DNA of 64,000 nucleotides from Paenibacillus macerans (GTDB lineage: Bacteria; Bacillota; Bacilli; Paenibacillales; Paenibacillaceae), in assembly GCF_023715465.1 (NCBI RefSeq), contig NZ_JAMBOE010000014.1:62001-126000 (forward strand), written 5' to 3'. Below, in pieces: positions 1-8,632 of the stretch; positions within the stretch are counted from its first letter, which is position 1; each line of letters begins with the position of its first letter. Below the pieces are notes generated by a model. That model was not told the origin of the DNA. It did not search any database and was given only the letters and a program-made list of their open reading frames with translations. A program made the translations under genes and the position numbers.

Positions 1-1
1 G

Positions 2-676
2 AAGGGTGTTGGTGCGTTGATGAACGCGCCATTCCTGCCGGATACGTGGGCAGACCCGAAAGACGCGGCCGTGAATTATCCCTATGATTCGGAAAAGGCC
101 AAACAGCTGCTGGCCGAAGACGGATGGGTGGCCGGCAAGGACGGCATTCTCGAGAAGGACGGACACCGCTTCTCCTTTGAACTGCAGTACAATGCCGGGA
201 ACAGCCGCCGCGAGCAGATCGCTGCGGTCATTCAACAAAATTTGAAAGATGTCGGCATTGAAGTGGTTCCAAAAGCAATCGACTTTGCGGCATGGATCGA
301 CCAAAACGTAACGCCGGGCAAATACCAAGCGATCCTGCTCGGCTGGTCGCTAAATACGCCGGATCCGGATTCGGAGAACGTCTTCTCCTCCAAATACTTC
401 CCGCCGACAGGCCAAAACAGCGGCTGGTACAAAAACGAGAAGCTGGATCAGCTGTGGGTGGACGGTTACTCGACGGTCGATCAGGCGGAGCGCCAGGCAA
501 TTTATAAAGAAGTGGCCAAGGAGATTTCCACCGATTTGCCTTATGTGTTCCTGTATCAATATGGGCAAGCGATCGGAACGGGACCTCGCGTACATTGGGC
601 GGAAGAAGACCGTCCGGAGCCGTCACTTGGTTACGGTCAATACTTCCATATCATCAAATGGTGGGTAACTGACTAG
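2..676 (+). CDS. oppA: Oligopeptide ABC transporter substrate-binding protein, C-terminal part (5' end outside window)
   Basis: The reading frame is open from the first bases of the window (K-G-V-G-A-L-M-N-A-P-F-L-P) to a TAG, so only about the last 225 residues are present. They match the C-terminal lobe of family 5 extracellular solute-binding proteins: a segment with Y-D-S-E-K-A-K-Q-L-L (the usual 'P-x-K-A-K-x-L-L' region), E-L-Q-Y-N-A-G-N-S-R-R-E-Q-I-A, and a D-P-D-S-E-N-V-F-S-S motif. Family role: lipoprotein that captures peptides outside the membrane and delivers them to the permease. The four genes that follow encode matching permeases and ATPases. Substrate (peptide, nickel or other) cannot be told from this fragment. 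Confidence 0.9.
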   Translation, partial: KGVGALMNAPFLPDTWADPKDAAVNYPYDSEKAKQLLAEDGWVAGKDGILEKDGHRFSFELQYNAGNSRREQIAAVIQQNLKDVGIEVVPKAIDFAAWIDQNVTPGKYQAILLGWSLNTPDPDSENVFSSKYFPPTGQNSGWYKNEKLDQLWVDGYSTVDQAERQAIYKEVAKEISTDLPYVFLYQYGQAIGTGPRVHWAEEDRPEPSLGYGQYFHIIKWWVTD

Positions 677-691
677 AAAAGACGGGTACGG

Positions 692-768
692 GATATAGAA
701 TCGCCGGAGGGGAAAGGGAGCACTCTCTTTCTCCTTCTCTTTAATGGAAAGGGTCCGGTGGTTCTATC
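692..768 (+). other. Intercistronic stem-loop between oppA and oppB
   Basis: GATATAGAATCGCCGG pairs with CCGGTGGTTCTATC across the gap, with a second, G-U-containing purine/pyrimidine stem inside (GGGGAAAGGGAG with CTCTTTCTCC). No proper T-tract follows, so it looks less like a full terminator than an mRNA-stabilising or partly terminating structure. Such structures commonly let the binding protein be made in excess of the permease; that role is inference here. Confidence 0.5.
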
Positions 769-793
769 GCTTGTTACCTCGGGAGGGTAAACA

Positions 794-1765
794 ATGACAG
801 AATATCTGATCCGTCGTTTGCTGCAATCGGTGCTGGTCATTTTTTTGATTACGGTTGTCACCTTTTTGCTCATTCACGCGGCTCCGGGCGGTCCTACCCA
901 AGTCATGCTGGCTCCGGGCTTGTCGCCGGAGACGTTTGAACAGCAGAAACGTAATCTTGGCCTGGATCAGCCAATTCCCGTCCAGTACGTTCGCTGGGTG
1001 GGGGACCTGCTGCGCGGCGACCTCGGTTATACGTTCAAAAATCATCTGCCGGTCGGGGATCTGCTGTGGCCGCGAATCGCTAATACACTGATTCTGATGG
1101 GGGCGGCCTGGCTGGTTACGCTCGTTATCGCTTTACCTTGGGGCATCTATAACAGTACGAAGGAGTACGGGTTGTCCGACCAGACCGCGTCCTTTATCTC
1201 TTATTTGGGGTTTGCCATGCCGACGTTCTGGTTCGGCATTTTGCTGCAGCAGTGGCTTTCCCTTGGCCTCGATTGGTTCCCGCTTTCGGACATGCACAGC
1301 CGCGGCAAGGAAGGCAGCATCACCGATTTATTTATGCATCTGGTGCTGCCGGTCTCGGTGCTGTCTTTGGGGTTCCTGGCTTCTTATATGAAATACGCGC
1401 GCGCGAGCATGCTTGAGGTGCTGGAGCAGGATTACATTCGCACCGCAAGGGCCAAAGGCGTCAAGGAACGCAAGGTGGTGTTCCGGCATGCGCTGCGCAA
1501 CGCGCTCATTCCAATCATCACGATCATCGGCCTGGACTTGCCGCTGTTGGTTGGCGGAGCCGCTTTGACGGAAAACGTGTTTAACTGGCCAGGCATGGGC
1601 CGGTTATATGTCGAGATGGCCACGGCGCGCGAATATTCCGTGCTGATGGCGATCACCATCGTCACCGCTGTCGTGGTTGTCATCGGCAGTCTGCTGGCGG
1701 ATATTTTGTATGCGATCGTGGATCCGCGGGTCAAATTGGGACAGAAGGGAGGAACGGCGGCATGA
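794..1765 (+). CDS. oppB: Peptide ABC transporter permease OppB
   Basis: Integral membrane permease, 323 aa, preceded by GGGAGGG. It opens with a typical OppB/DppB signal-anchor (M-T-E-Y-L-I-R-R-L-L-Q-S) and the L-I-H-A-A-P-G-G-P segment after the first helix. The cytoplasmic EAA loop that contacts the ATPases is visible near residue 215 (Y-I-R-T-A-R-A-K-G-V-K-E-R-K-V-V-F-R-H-A-L-R-N). About six hydrophobic helices are present. The stop overlaps the start of oppC by 4 nt, so the two are translationally coupled. Confidence 0.93.
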   Translation: MTEYLIRRLLQSVLVIFLITVVTFLLIHAAPGGPTQVMLAPGLSPETFEQQKRNLGLDQPIPVQYVRWVGDLLRGDLGYTFKNHLPVGDLLWPRIANTLILMGAAWLVTLVIALPWGIYNSTKEYGLSDQTASFISYLGFAMPTFWFGILLQQWLSLGLDWFPLSDMHSRGKEGSITDLFMHLVLPVSVLSLGFLASYMKYARASMLEVLEQDYIRTARAKGVKERKVVFRHALRNALIPIITIIGLDLPLLVGGAALTENVFNWPGMGRLYVEMATAREYSVLMAITIVTAVVVVIGSLLADILYAIVDPRVKLGQKGGTAA

Positions 1766-2781
1766 GCGAGCTGAAAGTTCCGTATCCGTCCGGTCCTTCT
1801 CCGGAGCCGCCCATCCCGAAGCCGCCGGAGTCTTCTCTAACCAGCGGCAAAGCCGAGCCGGCGCATGCGTCCAAAAAGCCGCCCGGCCCATGGAGAACAC
1901 TCTGGAGCAAATTTTCGCATAATCCGTACGCGATGACGGGGCTGGGCGTGCTGTTGTTTTTCATTATCGCGGCTATATTGGCGCCGGTGATTTCAGGGTA
2001 TGATCCGGCGAAAATCGATCTGCTGTACGCCAACCTTCCGGCTGGCTCGCCCGGGCATTTGCTCGGCACCGATGAGCTGGGACGGGATATCTTTACCCGG
2101 CTGCTGTACAGCGCCCGTATCTCCTTACTGATCGGCTTTTCCGTCGCCTTGGCTTCGGTCGTGATCGGATCGATCATCGGGGCGTTGTCCGGGTACTTCG
2201 GCGGCTGGATCGACACGGTGTGCATGCGCATCGTCGATGTGATGAATTCGGTGCCCACCTTGTTCCTTAATATCCTTGTGCTTGCTATCTTCGGGTCCGA
2301 AATCCGGTATATGATTATGATCTTGGCTTTTACGAGCTGGATGAGCATCGCCCGCCTGGTCCGGGGGAACTTTTTGCAGCTGCGGGAAATGCAGTATGTG
2401 GAAGCGGCAAGGGCGATCGGGGTATCGGATATGGGCATCATTTTCCGCCATTTGCTGCGCAATTCCAGCTTTCCGATTATCGTCAACGCCACGTTAATGG
2501 TAGGCTCGGCTATTTTGAGCGAATCGGCTTTGTCCTATCTAGGGCTCGGCATCCAGGCGCCGGCGACGAGCTGGGGGCTTATGCTCAGCAATGCGCAGGA
2601 ATTTATGCTGATCGATAAGCTGCAGGCCGTTTATCCCGGGTTGTGCATCCTGATCGTCGTGCTGGCGGTGAACTTTATCGGCGACGGCATTCGCGACGCC
2701 CTGGATCCCAGACAGAATATCAGCAAATCGCGGAGGAGGCTGACGAAATGGCGGAAAAATTACTCGAAATCCGCAAATTGA
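1762..2781 (+). CDS. oppC: Peptide ABC transporter permease OppC
   Basis: Second permease of the transporter, 339 aa. It has an unusually proline-rich cytoplasmic N-terminal tail of about 50 residues (P-Y-P-S-G-P-S-P-E-P-P-I-P-K-P-P-E) before the first helix. The OppC signature L-L-G-T-D-E-L-G-R-D-I-F-T-R-L-L follows the first periplasm-facing stretch, and the EAA loop reads E-A-A-R-A-I-G-V-S-D-M-G-I-I-F-R-H. It starts within the end of oppB (ATGA overlap); oppD begins inside its 3' end. Confidence 0.93.
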   Translation: MSELKVPYPSGPSPEPPIPKPPESSLTSGKAEPAHASKKPPGPWRTLWSKFSHNPYAMTGLGVLLFFIIAAILAPVISGYDPAKIDLLYANLPAGSPGHLLGTDELGRDIFTRLLYSARISLLIGFSVALASVVIGSIIGALSGYFGGWIDTVCMRIVDVMNSVPTLFLNILVLAIFGSEIRYMIMILAFTSWMSIARLVRGNFLQLREMQYVEAARAIGVSDMGIIFRHLLRNSSFPIIVNATLMVGSAILSESALSYLGLGIQAPATSWGLMLSNAQEFMLIDKLQAVYPGLCILIVVLAVNFIGDGIRDALDPRQNISKSRRRLTKWRKNYSKSAN

Positions 2782-3776
2782 CGGCAGGTTTTCTTACAGA
2801 GCAAGGCGTCGTCAAGGCGACCGACCGCATCTCGCTTAGTCTGGACAAAGGGCAAACGCTGTGTCTCGTCGGCGAGTCGGGCAGTGGAAAAAGCGTGACC
2901 TCGCTGGCGATCATGCGGCTGCTTGATTATGCCGGAGGGATGATTTTGGAGGGAGATATCAGATTCCGTGAGCAGGAGCTGTCGCTGAAAAGCCAGGAGG
3001 AGATGCGTCAGATCCGTGGAAATCAAATTGCCATGATATTCCAGGACCCAATGTCGGCGCTAAATCCGGTATTTACGGTTGGGGAGCAAATTGCCGAAAG
3101 CTTAAGGCTGCATCAGCACAAAAATGGGGAGGAAGCCTGGAACATGGCGGTCGATTTGCTGCGTTTGGTCGGCATTCCGGGTCCGGAGATCCGCGCCAAG
3201 CAATATCCGCACGAGCTGTCGGGCGGCATGTGTCAACGCGTCGTAATCGCCATTGCCTTGGCCTGCAATCCGGAGCTGCTGATCGCCGATGAGCCGACGA
3301 CGGCGCTGGACGTGACGGTGCAGGCGCAAATTCTCGATCTGCTGCGGAAGCTGCAGGCCGAGCTGGGGATGTCCATTCTACTGATTACGCATGACATGGG
3401 CGTGGCCGCGGAAATGGCCGACCGGGTCGCCGTCATGTATGCGGCAGCGATCGTGGAGGAAGGGCCGGTGGCGGACATCTTCGCCCATCCGAGCCATCCT
3501 TATACGGTGGGGCTGCTGCAATCGATTCCGGGCTTTGAAGGGGAACGCGGAGGAGAGCTGTATACGATCCAGGGGACGATTCCGCCGATCGGGCAGCTGC
3601 CCTCGGGGTGCCGGTTTCATCCGCGCTGTCCGCATGCGATGGACATTTGCCGGCAGAAGGAGCCAGGCGAATTCTTGATCGGAGACGATCATCGCGTGGC
3701 TTGCTGGTTGTATGAGGATAAGCCGGCATTCGCGGCCGGGGAGCCAAGCGGAAGAAACGGGGTGAAACCGGCATGA
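2748..3776 (+). CDS. oppD: Peptide ABC transporter ATP-binding protein OppD
   Basis: ATPase subunit, 342 aa. The start at 2748 is chosen because GGAGGAGG lies just upstream and the protein then begins M-A-E-K-L-L-E-I-R-K; longer starts are unsupported. Walker A G-E-S-G-S-G-K-S, signature L-S-G-G-M-C-Q-R-V, Walker B L-L-I-A-D-E-P-T-T-A-L-D and the H-loop I-T-H-D-M-G are all intact. The C-terminal peptide-transporter domain has the G-C-R-F-H-P-R-C-P-H-A-M-D-I-C cysteine motif known to hold an Fe-S cluster in some relatives. It overlaps oppC by 34 nt. Confidence 0.93.
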   Translation: MAEKLLEIRKLTAGFLTEQGVVKATDRISLSLDKGQTLCLVGESGSGKSVTSLAIMRLLDYAGGMILEGDIRFREQELSLKSQEEMRQIRGNQIAMIFQDPMSALNPVFTVGEQIAESLRLHQHKNGEEAWNMAVDLLRLVGIPGPEIRAKQYPHELSGGMCQRVVIAIALACNPELLIADEPTTALDVTVQAQILDLLRKLQAELGMSILLITHDMGVAAEMADRVAVMYAAAIVEEGPVADIFAHPSHPYTVGLLQSIPGFEGERGGELYTIQGTIPPIGQLPSGCRFHPRCPHAMDICRQKEPGEFLIGDDHRVACWLYEDKPAFAAGEPSGRNGVKPA

Positions 3777-4816
3777 TCATCAACACGTCGCCTGTGCAGT
3801 CAACACCGAAGGCGGACCGCCAAAATTCCGGGGAGATTTTGGTGGATATCCGCAATGTTAAAAAGTATTTTCCGATTCACAAAGGATTGTTAAGCCGGGT
3901 CGTTGGGCACGTGAAAGCTGTAGACGACGTTTCCTTGGCCATTCGCAAAGGAGAAACGTTTGGACTCGTCGGTGAATCGGGATGCGGAAAATCGACGCTG
4001 GGGCGTGTGATATTGCGGCTTCAGGGCGCGACGGACGGGGAGGTCGTGTTCCAGGGGCAGGATATTCACGCGTTAAAGGGCCAGGAGCTGCGAAAGCTGC
4101 GCGAGGAAATGCAGATTATTTTCCAGGATCCGTTTGGCTCGCTGAATCCGCGTTTTCTGGTTAAGGATATCATCGGCGAACCGCTGCGCGTTCACCGCAA
4201 CATGTCGGCCAAACAGATTGACGAGCGCGTTGTTGAGCTGATGGAACTGGTCGGGCTCGATGCCAGCCGGCGCAACCGGTATCCGCATGAATTTTCCGGG
4301 GGACAGCGGCAGCGGATCGGTATTGCCCGGGCAATTGCCCTGAACCCGAAATTTATCGTCGCGGACGAGGCGGTTTCGGCGCTGGACGTATCCGTGCAAT
4401 CGCAGGTCATTAATTTGCTGATGAAGCTGCAACGTGAATTGGGGTTAACGTTTTTGTTCATCGCTCACGGTTTGAATGTCGTCCGCCATATTTCCGATCG
4501 GGTGGGGGTTATGTATCTCGGCAAACTGGTGGAGGTGGCGGAAACCGAAACATTGTTTTCGGCGCCGCTCCATCCTTATACGGCCGCACTGCTGTCGGCG
4601 ATTCCCAAACCTGTGCCAGGACGCCGCAAGGAGCGCGTTGTGCTGCAGGGGGATGTGCCGTCGCCGGCGAATCCGCCTGCAGGCTGCCGGTTCCATACCC
4701 GCTGCCCGTTTGCCAAGGACAAATGTGCCCAGGTGGAGCCGAAGCTGACGGAAGCGGCATCCGGCCGCCAGGTGGCCTGTCACTTCCCGCTCAGCGCGGA
4801 TGGCGGTTTGGTATAA
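3773..4816 (+). CDS. oppF: Peptide ABC transporter ATP-binding protein OppF
   Basis: Second ATPase, 347 aa. Walker A G-E-S-G-C-G-K-S-T, Q-loop I-I-F-Q-D-P-F-G-S-L-N-P-R, signature F-S-G-G-Q-R-Q-R-I-G-I-A-R and Walker B are present, followed by the oligopeptide-transporter C-terminal region with four spaced cysteines (G-C-R-F-H-T-R-C-P-F-A-K-D-K-C). One small oddity: the H-loop reads I-A-H-G-L-N-V where I-A-H-D-L is usual. The start overlaps the oppD stop (ATGA). It is the last gene of the operon, followed by a terminator. Confidence 0.92.
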   Translation: MIINTSPVQSTPKADRQNSGEILVDIRNVKKYFPIHKGLLSRVVGHVKAVDDVSLAIRKGETFGLVGESGCGKSTLGRVILRLQGATDGEVVFQGQDIHALKGQELRKLREEMQIIFQDPFGSLNPRFLVKDIIGEPLRVHRNMSAKQIDERVVELMELVGLDASRRNRYPHEFSGGQRQRIGIARAIALNPKFIVADEAVSALDVSVQSQVINLLMKLQRELGLTFLFIAHGLNVVRHISDRVGVMYLGKLVEVAETETLFSAPLHPYTAALLSAIPKPVPGRRKERVVLQGDVPSPANPPAGCRFHTRCPFAKDKCAQVEPKLTEAASGRQVACHFPLSADGGLV

Positions 4817-4851
4817 AGCTGGGAATCACAGCGATGGAATAATAGTAAGGC

Positions 4852-4893
4852 AGGGGGTCTGCTCTCGGAATGGGGAACAGGCCTCTTTTTTTA
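4852..4893 (+). terminator. Rho-independent terminator of the opp operon
   Basis: GGGGTCTG pairs with CAGGCCTC (two G-U pairs), followed directly by a run of seven T. It lies 36 nt after the oppF stop. Confidence 0.75.
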
Positions 4894-4894
4894 A

Positions 4895-4937
4895 GATATC
4901 AGAAAGTATAAACTTCAGCGTCTCGGCTTCTGATATC
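4895..4937. repeat. Inverted repeat after the opp terminator
   Basis: GATATCAGAA and TTCTGATATC form a perfect 10-bp inverted repeat with a 23-nt loop. No function is apparent. It lies between the terminator and the repeat element that follows. Confidence 0.6.
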
Positions 4938-4970
4938 ACCAAGAAAAACTACCGCTAAACGCGCTTTGGC

Positions 4971-5333
4971 TTCTTTATAAGAATTTTCGGCAGGGTAGAG
5001 GAGTAGAGGAGGATGCGCAGGTAGAGAATGGGGGGAGAAAAGGAATCTGGGGGGCTAAGGGACACCAGAGCCGTTATTTTCGGAAAAACGGAGGTTTGCA
5101 AACTGTAACGGACACAGATGCACTTATTTACCTCAAATCGGCCTGAATAAACTGGTTTAGAGCGAAATAAGGTCATGTGTGTCCGTTAGGCCGGGAAATA
5201 CCCGGGAAATGGGCGGATAAGGTCGCTGGTGTCCGTTAGAGCGGCGTCTACAGATTAGAAAGAGCGAGCTGAGGTTACTCGGTGCTTCGGCCCGTGAAGG
5301 AAGGGAAGGGTTCTCGTAGTTGAACCGAAGAGG
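4971..5333. repeat. Four-unit palindromic intergenic element, copy 1
   Basis: Four 24-nt units sit at 5056-5079 and 5106-5129 (forward, TAAGGGACAC.. and TAACGGACAC..) and at 5165-5188 and 5215-5238 (inverted, ending ..GTGTCCGTTA). Unit starts are 50, 59 and 50 nt apart. The inner pair is 21/24 complementary, the outer pair 18/24. The same flanks (TTTATAA.AATTTTCGG on the left, GTGCTTC...CCGAAGA on the right) recur at copy 2. The whole 757-nt gap between oppF and the next gene otherwise holds only a terminator, a small inverted repeat and a promoter. Confidence 0.85.
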
Positions 5334-5446
5334 TGATAGGTTTGCACCCCACGAAGAACCTCGCCAGCGGCGAGATTTTATTACACTGCGAGATGTTTTC
5401 CTGACGATTTGGAGGCCTTGTTCGACAGGAGGTATGTCGGTTATTG

Positions 5447-5476
5447 TTGTACCGTAATTCCTCAATGTGTTATAGT
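5447..5476 (+). promoter_or_regulatory. Sigma-A-type promoter candidate for the LytR-CpsA-Psr gene
   Basis: TTGTAC and TATAGT separated by 18 nt, about 100 nt before the start codon. The -35 hexamer is imperfect. Confidence 0.5.
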
Positions 5477-5573
5477 ACGAAACGATAGAGATATTTTTGC
5501 CGGCAAGTTGGAAATGGTATTTTTATTATAAAGTGGATATTTGAATCTATGAATTAAAAATGGAGGCATCATA

Positions 5574-6659
5574 ATGATAGAAAGGCAGAAACGCAGCTCG
5601 AAGCGTAAAAAGAAGCTGGGTAAAAAGTCGTGGATTGCGCTCATCGCCATCGTGTTGATCCTTGGGGCGGGAGCTTACGTGTTCCGCAAGCCGCTGGCCG
5701 TCATGGCATTTGACTTGTTCCTCTCCGGACAGGTGGAGAAGCAATTGCAGGAATCCTATGCTCCGCTGGGAGGCGAAACGGAGCCGCAGCAGGTTGAGCA
5801 GGAGCAGGGACTGGAGCCGTTTACCATGCTGCTGCTTGGTGTCGATCAACGGGATAAAGAACCGGCCCGGTCCGATACGATGATTTATGCGGTGGTGCGC
5901 CCGGAAGATGAGAAAGTGCTGCTCATTTCCATTCCCCGTGATACGTATACGGAAATTGTGGGTAAAGGCGGACTGGATAAGATCAACCACGCTTACGCTT
6001 TTGGCGGCGAGAAAATGGCGAAGGACACCGTGGAGAACTTTATCGGTTATCCGGCCGATTATTATGCGGCGATCAACTTTCATGGGCTGAGGGAAATCGT
6101 GGACGCTCTGGGCGGCATTGAGCTGCCGATCACCAAGGATATCGTCAACAAGGAGAAATATCACGAGAAATTTACGATTAAGGCCGGCAAACCGCTTTAT
6201 AGCGGAGATGAAGCGCTTAATTACGTCAGATACCGGGAGGACAGCGACTTTGACCGGACCAAACGCCATCAGATCTTTTTGAATGCGATGGTGAACCGGA
6301 TGCTGAAGCTGGACCAGGTGACGAAAATTCCCGAATTGATGAACATGATGGGGGACAACTTCAAAACCGATCTTGCGCCAAGCAAAATCATCGACCTGTC
6401 GAAGCAAGTGCTGCTCGGCAGCCAGCAGCCGCAGATTAGCGGATTCACCATTATGGGCGAAGGGATGCGCATAGGTGGGATTTATTATGACAAAGCCAAC
6501 GAAGAAGATGTCGCCTTCGCCAAAGAGATGATCGGAAGCTGGATCGATCCGAAAACGGAGCCGGCTGGGTTGATTACCCCGGAATCGCGGGATGCGGAAA
6601 AGGCCGGGACCGAAGCCGGGGCAGCGAACGGAAGCGATTCGGGGAAGGCGGCGGAATAA
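5574..6659 (+). CDS. LytR-CpsA-Psr (LCP) family protein
   Basis: Membrane-anchored enzyme family that attaches wall teichoic acid or other anionic polymers to peptidoglycan. 361 aa; ATG after TGGAGG. A lysine/arginine-rich cytoplasmic stretch is followed by one transmembrane helix (residues about 20-45). The LCP domain then spans about 80-240: L-L-L-G-V-D-Q-R, R-S-D-T-M-I-Y, S-I-P-R-D-T-Y-T, K-I-N-H-A-Y-A-F-G-G, and F-D-R-T-K-R-H-Q. These include the usual conserved Arg/Asp residues that bind the polyprenyl pyrophosphate. The last 40 residues are a low-complexity Ala/Gly/Glu tail. Own promoter and terminator suggest a single-gene unit. Confidence 0.9.
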   Translation: MIERQKRSSKRKKKLGKKSWIALIAIVLILGAGAYVFRKPLAVMAFDLFLSGQVEKQLQESYAPLGGETEPQQVEQEQGLEPFTMLLLGVDQRDKEPARSDTMIYAVVRPEDEKVLLISIPRDTYTEIVGKGGLDKINHAYAFGGEKMAKDTVENFIGYPADYYAAINFHGLREIVDALGGIELPITKDIVNKEKYHEKFTIKAGKPLYSGDEALNYVRYREDSDFDRTKRHQIFLNAMVNRMLKLDQVTKIPELMNMMGDNFKTDLAPSKIIDLSKQVLLGSQQPQISGFTIMGEGMRIGGIYYDKANEEDVAFAKEMIGSWIDPKTEPAGLITPESRDAEKAGTEAGAANGSDSGKAAE

Positions 6660-6717
6660 CGAGGCAGCATGAGAGTATGAGAGCATGAGCCGGAGAATCC
6701 CGTCATATTTTAGAATA

Positions 6718-6756
6718 GAGGTAGTTCAAAAAGTCATCTTTTGAACACGCACTTAT
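6718..6756. repeat. Dispersed repeat with GTTCAAAA/TTTTGAAC hairpin, copy A
   Basis: GAGGTAGTTCAAAAAGTC followed by TTTTGAACACGCACTTAT. Nearly the same sequence recurs at 37357-37418, also directly after a gene. The two arms form a short hairpin. Confidence 0.7.
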
Positions 6757-6768
6757 AATGCAAAAAAT

Positions 6769-6797
6769 TCGGCAGTCCGGTTTCCGGCTGCCGATTT
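6769..6797 (+). terminator. Terminator-like hairpin after the LCP gene
   Basis: TCGGCAGTCCGG and CCGGCTGCCGA form a near-perfect stem with a TTT loop. The T-tract that follows is short (ATTTCTC), so termination may be partial. Confidence 0.6.
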
Positions 6798-6881
6798 CTC
6801 GCGGAACGGGCGGAACAACTTCCGTTTTGAAACGTAACAATTAGGGGAGTCTGAAGAAAGGTGAGGAGGATTTTCGATTCG

Positions 6882-7310
6882 ATGAATATTGCGTTTTTTC
6901 TATTGCCCAAAAACGATGTCGTCACCGTCACGCTGGACTCCACGCTGCGGCAGACGCTGGAGCGGATGGAGTTCCACCGCTATACGGCCGTGCCGATCAT
7001 CAGCGGGGACGGGGCCTATGTCGGAACGGTGACCGAAGGCGACCTGCTTTGGTACATGAAAAATTCCAATGGCAAGGTCAACTTTGAGACCGCTTCAAAA
7101 TTTCTGCTGAAGGATGTTCCGCTCAAAATGGACATCAAGCCGGTGCGCATCGATGCGGACATGGAGGATTTGATTAATTTGGCGAAGATGCAGAACTTCG
7201 TTCCGGTGGTGGATGACCGGGGGCGGTTTATCGGCATCGTCCGCCGCAGCCAAATTATCGAGTATTGCGAGAAATTCGTCACCAGAAACGCGCTGGAATC
7301 CAATAAATAG
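6882..7310 (+). CDS. CBS-domain protein (putative ligand sensor)
   Basis: 142 aa, made of two CBS repeats and nothing else. The start at 6882 is preferred over a GTG 21 nt upstream because GAGGAGG lies at the right distance only from 6882. First repeat: V-T-V-T-L-D-S-T-L-R-Q-T-L-E-R-M, ending G-T-V-T-E-G-D-L-L-W. Second: M-D-I-K-P-V-R-I-D-A-D-M, ending G-I-V-R-R-S-Q-I-I-E-Y. CBS pairs usually bind adenine nucleotides; c-di-AMP binding is known in some Firmicute CBS proteins. The gdpP gene, which degrades c-di-AMP, lies three genes downstream, so such a ligand is conceivable but is inference. Confidence 0.8.
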   Translation: MNIAFFLLPKNDVVTVTLDSTLRQTLERMEFHRYTAVPIISGDGAYVGTVTEGDLLWYMKNSNGKVNFETASKFLLKDVPLKMDIKPVRIDADMEDLINLAKMQNFVPVVDDRGRFIGIVRRSQIIEYCEKFVTRNALESNK

Positions 7311-7391
7311 AAGGCGTTTGCGTCCCTTGGCGCATTTGCTATATGCTATAATGAAGAATAAGTTTTTCAGGGAGGGTGGAAGCTGTCCGCC

Positions 7392-7694
7392 ATGCAAAGG
7401 GAAATGGATGTGGCCAAACGCGCCAAGGTGATTGAATGGCTCAAAACCGAAGTAGTCGATCACGTATCCCGTTTGTTTAAGGCACTTTGGGAAGGCAGCA
7501 CGACACGGGTAACGGACAGTCTTGCCAGTCTGATCGTCAGCAGTTATATTTTGGGGCGCAGACTTGGTGTTTCCTATCGGGATATGGATGACAGTATTCT
7601 GGAAAAGCTAAGGAAACATAAGCAGGAGGGTCACCAGTTGGAGGATTGGTATCAGGATATTTCGGCACTTGAAGAACATATGCGTAAGAGGTGA
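7392..7694 (+). CDS. MazG-like family protein
   Basis: Short helical protein, 100 aa, of the MazG-like family (not a full MazG pyrophosphatase). It shows the amphipathic helix pattern V-I-E-W-L-K-T-E-V-V-D-H-V and S-L-A-S-L-I-V-S-S-Y-I-L-G-R-R-L-G-V-S-Y. It is commonly found next to yybS in Paenibacillus. The GGGAGGG upstream is rather far from the ATG (about 15 nt), so an alternative non-ATG start a few codons upstream is possible. A TATAAT at 7347-7352 could be part of its promoter. Function unknown. Confidence 0.7.
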   Translation: MQREMDVAKRAKVIEWLKTEVVDHVSRLFKALWEGSTTRVTDSLASLIVSSYILGRRLGVSYRDMDDSILEKLRKHKQEGHQLEDWYQDISALEEHMRKR

Positions 7695-7700
7695 ACCCAT

Positions 7701-8621
7701 TTGAAGTTGCGCTGGATATCGGTGGCCTGGAGCGCGGTTTATTTGCTGCTTCTGCTGTCACTTGCTACTCCGCTGATCGTGATTACGACTTTTTTTCTAA
7801 TGGTACCGGGCGTTTTGCTCTACACGACGTTGTCCACCAGAGCGTTTATCGCGCATATGGCGGTTGTTTGGCTGATTGCGGCGCTCGTTTTCGGACCGCT
7901 CATATTGCTGCAGGCCGTGATTTTCATCATTCCCGCGATCGTGATGGGTTATTTATATAAGAAAAGAAGCCCGGCCTTTCGGATCGTGATGTCCGGAACC
8001 GGGGTGCTCCTGCTGGAATTTATCCTGGTGCTGCTGATCAGCACGGTGTTTTTCAACTTCAATCTGGCTACGGCCATTGAAGATATGATCAATGCGGCGG
8101 TTGCGCCTTTGCAGGACGTGGCCGACAGCCCTATGTCGGGCGGATTGGTCTGGTCGCCGGAGCTGAGCCAGCAGTTTTCCAGTCTGACCGTGCGGATGGT
8201 GCCGTTCACGATGATTGTCTGCTCGCTGCTGATGGCCGCCGTGGCCCATGCCGTCTCCCGGCCGACGCTGGCCAGCCTGGGGCATGCCGTCCCGAAGCTG
8301 GCGCCGATCCGGGATTGGAAGCTTCCGCGCTCGCTCATCTGGTATTATCTGATCGGGCTGCTGATCCAGCTGTTTTCCGGCGGAGTCATCCAGAATGGGT
8401 TCCTCGGCACGATCGTGCTCAATCTGATGCCGCTGCTGCAGTTTTTATTTATGGTACAAACGGCAAGCTTCTTCTTCTTTGTGGCTTATCATCGCAAGTG
8501 GAACCCGGTCTTCCCGGTGCTGCTCGTGGTGGCGCTCTTGTTCATTCCGCCGCTGCGTATCGTGGGGATTCTGGACATTGCTTTTCCGCTGCGGGATATG
8601 ATTACTAGACCAAGACGATAG
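7701..8621 (+). CDS. yybS: YybS-like DUF2232 membrane protein
   Basis: 306 aa, TTG start after AGGTGA, 6 nt behind the MazG-like gene. It is almost entirely hydrophobic, with about eight predicted helices, for example L-L-L-L-L-S-L-A-T-P-L-I-V-I-T-T-F-F. The conserved position directly upstream of gdpP and rplI matches B. subtilis yybS-yybT-rplI. The molecular role is unknown; the fold resembles the S-components of ECF transporters in general layout only. Confidence 0.82.
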   Translation: MKLRWISVAWSAVYLLLLLSLATPLIVITTFFLMVPGVLLYTTLSTRAFIAHMAVVWLIAALVFGPLILLQAVIFIIPAIVMGYLYKKRSPAFRIVMSGTGVLLLEFILVLLISTVFFNFNLATAIEDMINAAVAPLQDVADSPMSGGLVWSPELSQQFSSLTVRMVPFTMIVCSLLMAAVAHAVSRPTLASLGHAVPKLAPIRDWKLPRSLIWYYLIGLLIQLFSGGVIQNGFLGTIVLNLMPLLQFLFMVQTASFFFFVAYHRKWNPVFPVLLVVALLFIPPLRIVGILDIAFPLRDMITRPRR

Positions 8622-8632
8622 GGTGAGAAGGC

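Noticed and set aside
4971..5333. CRISPR array as an explanation for the 24-nt repeats
   Set aside because: Only four units per locus, two of them inverted, with conserved rather than variable spacers and no cas genes in the window.
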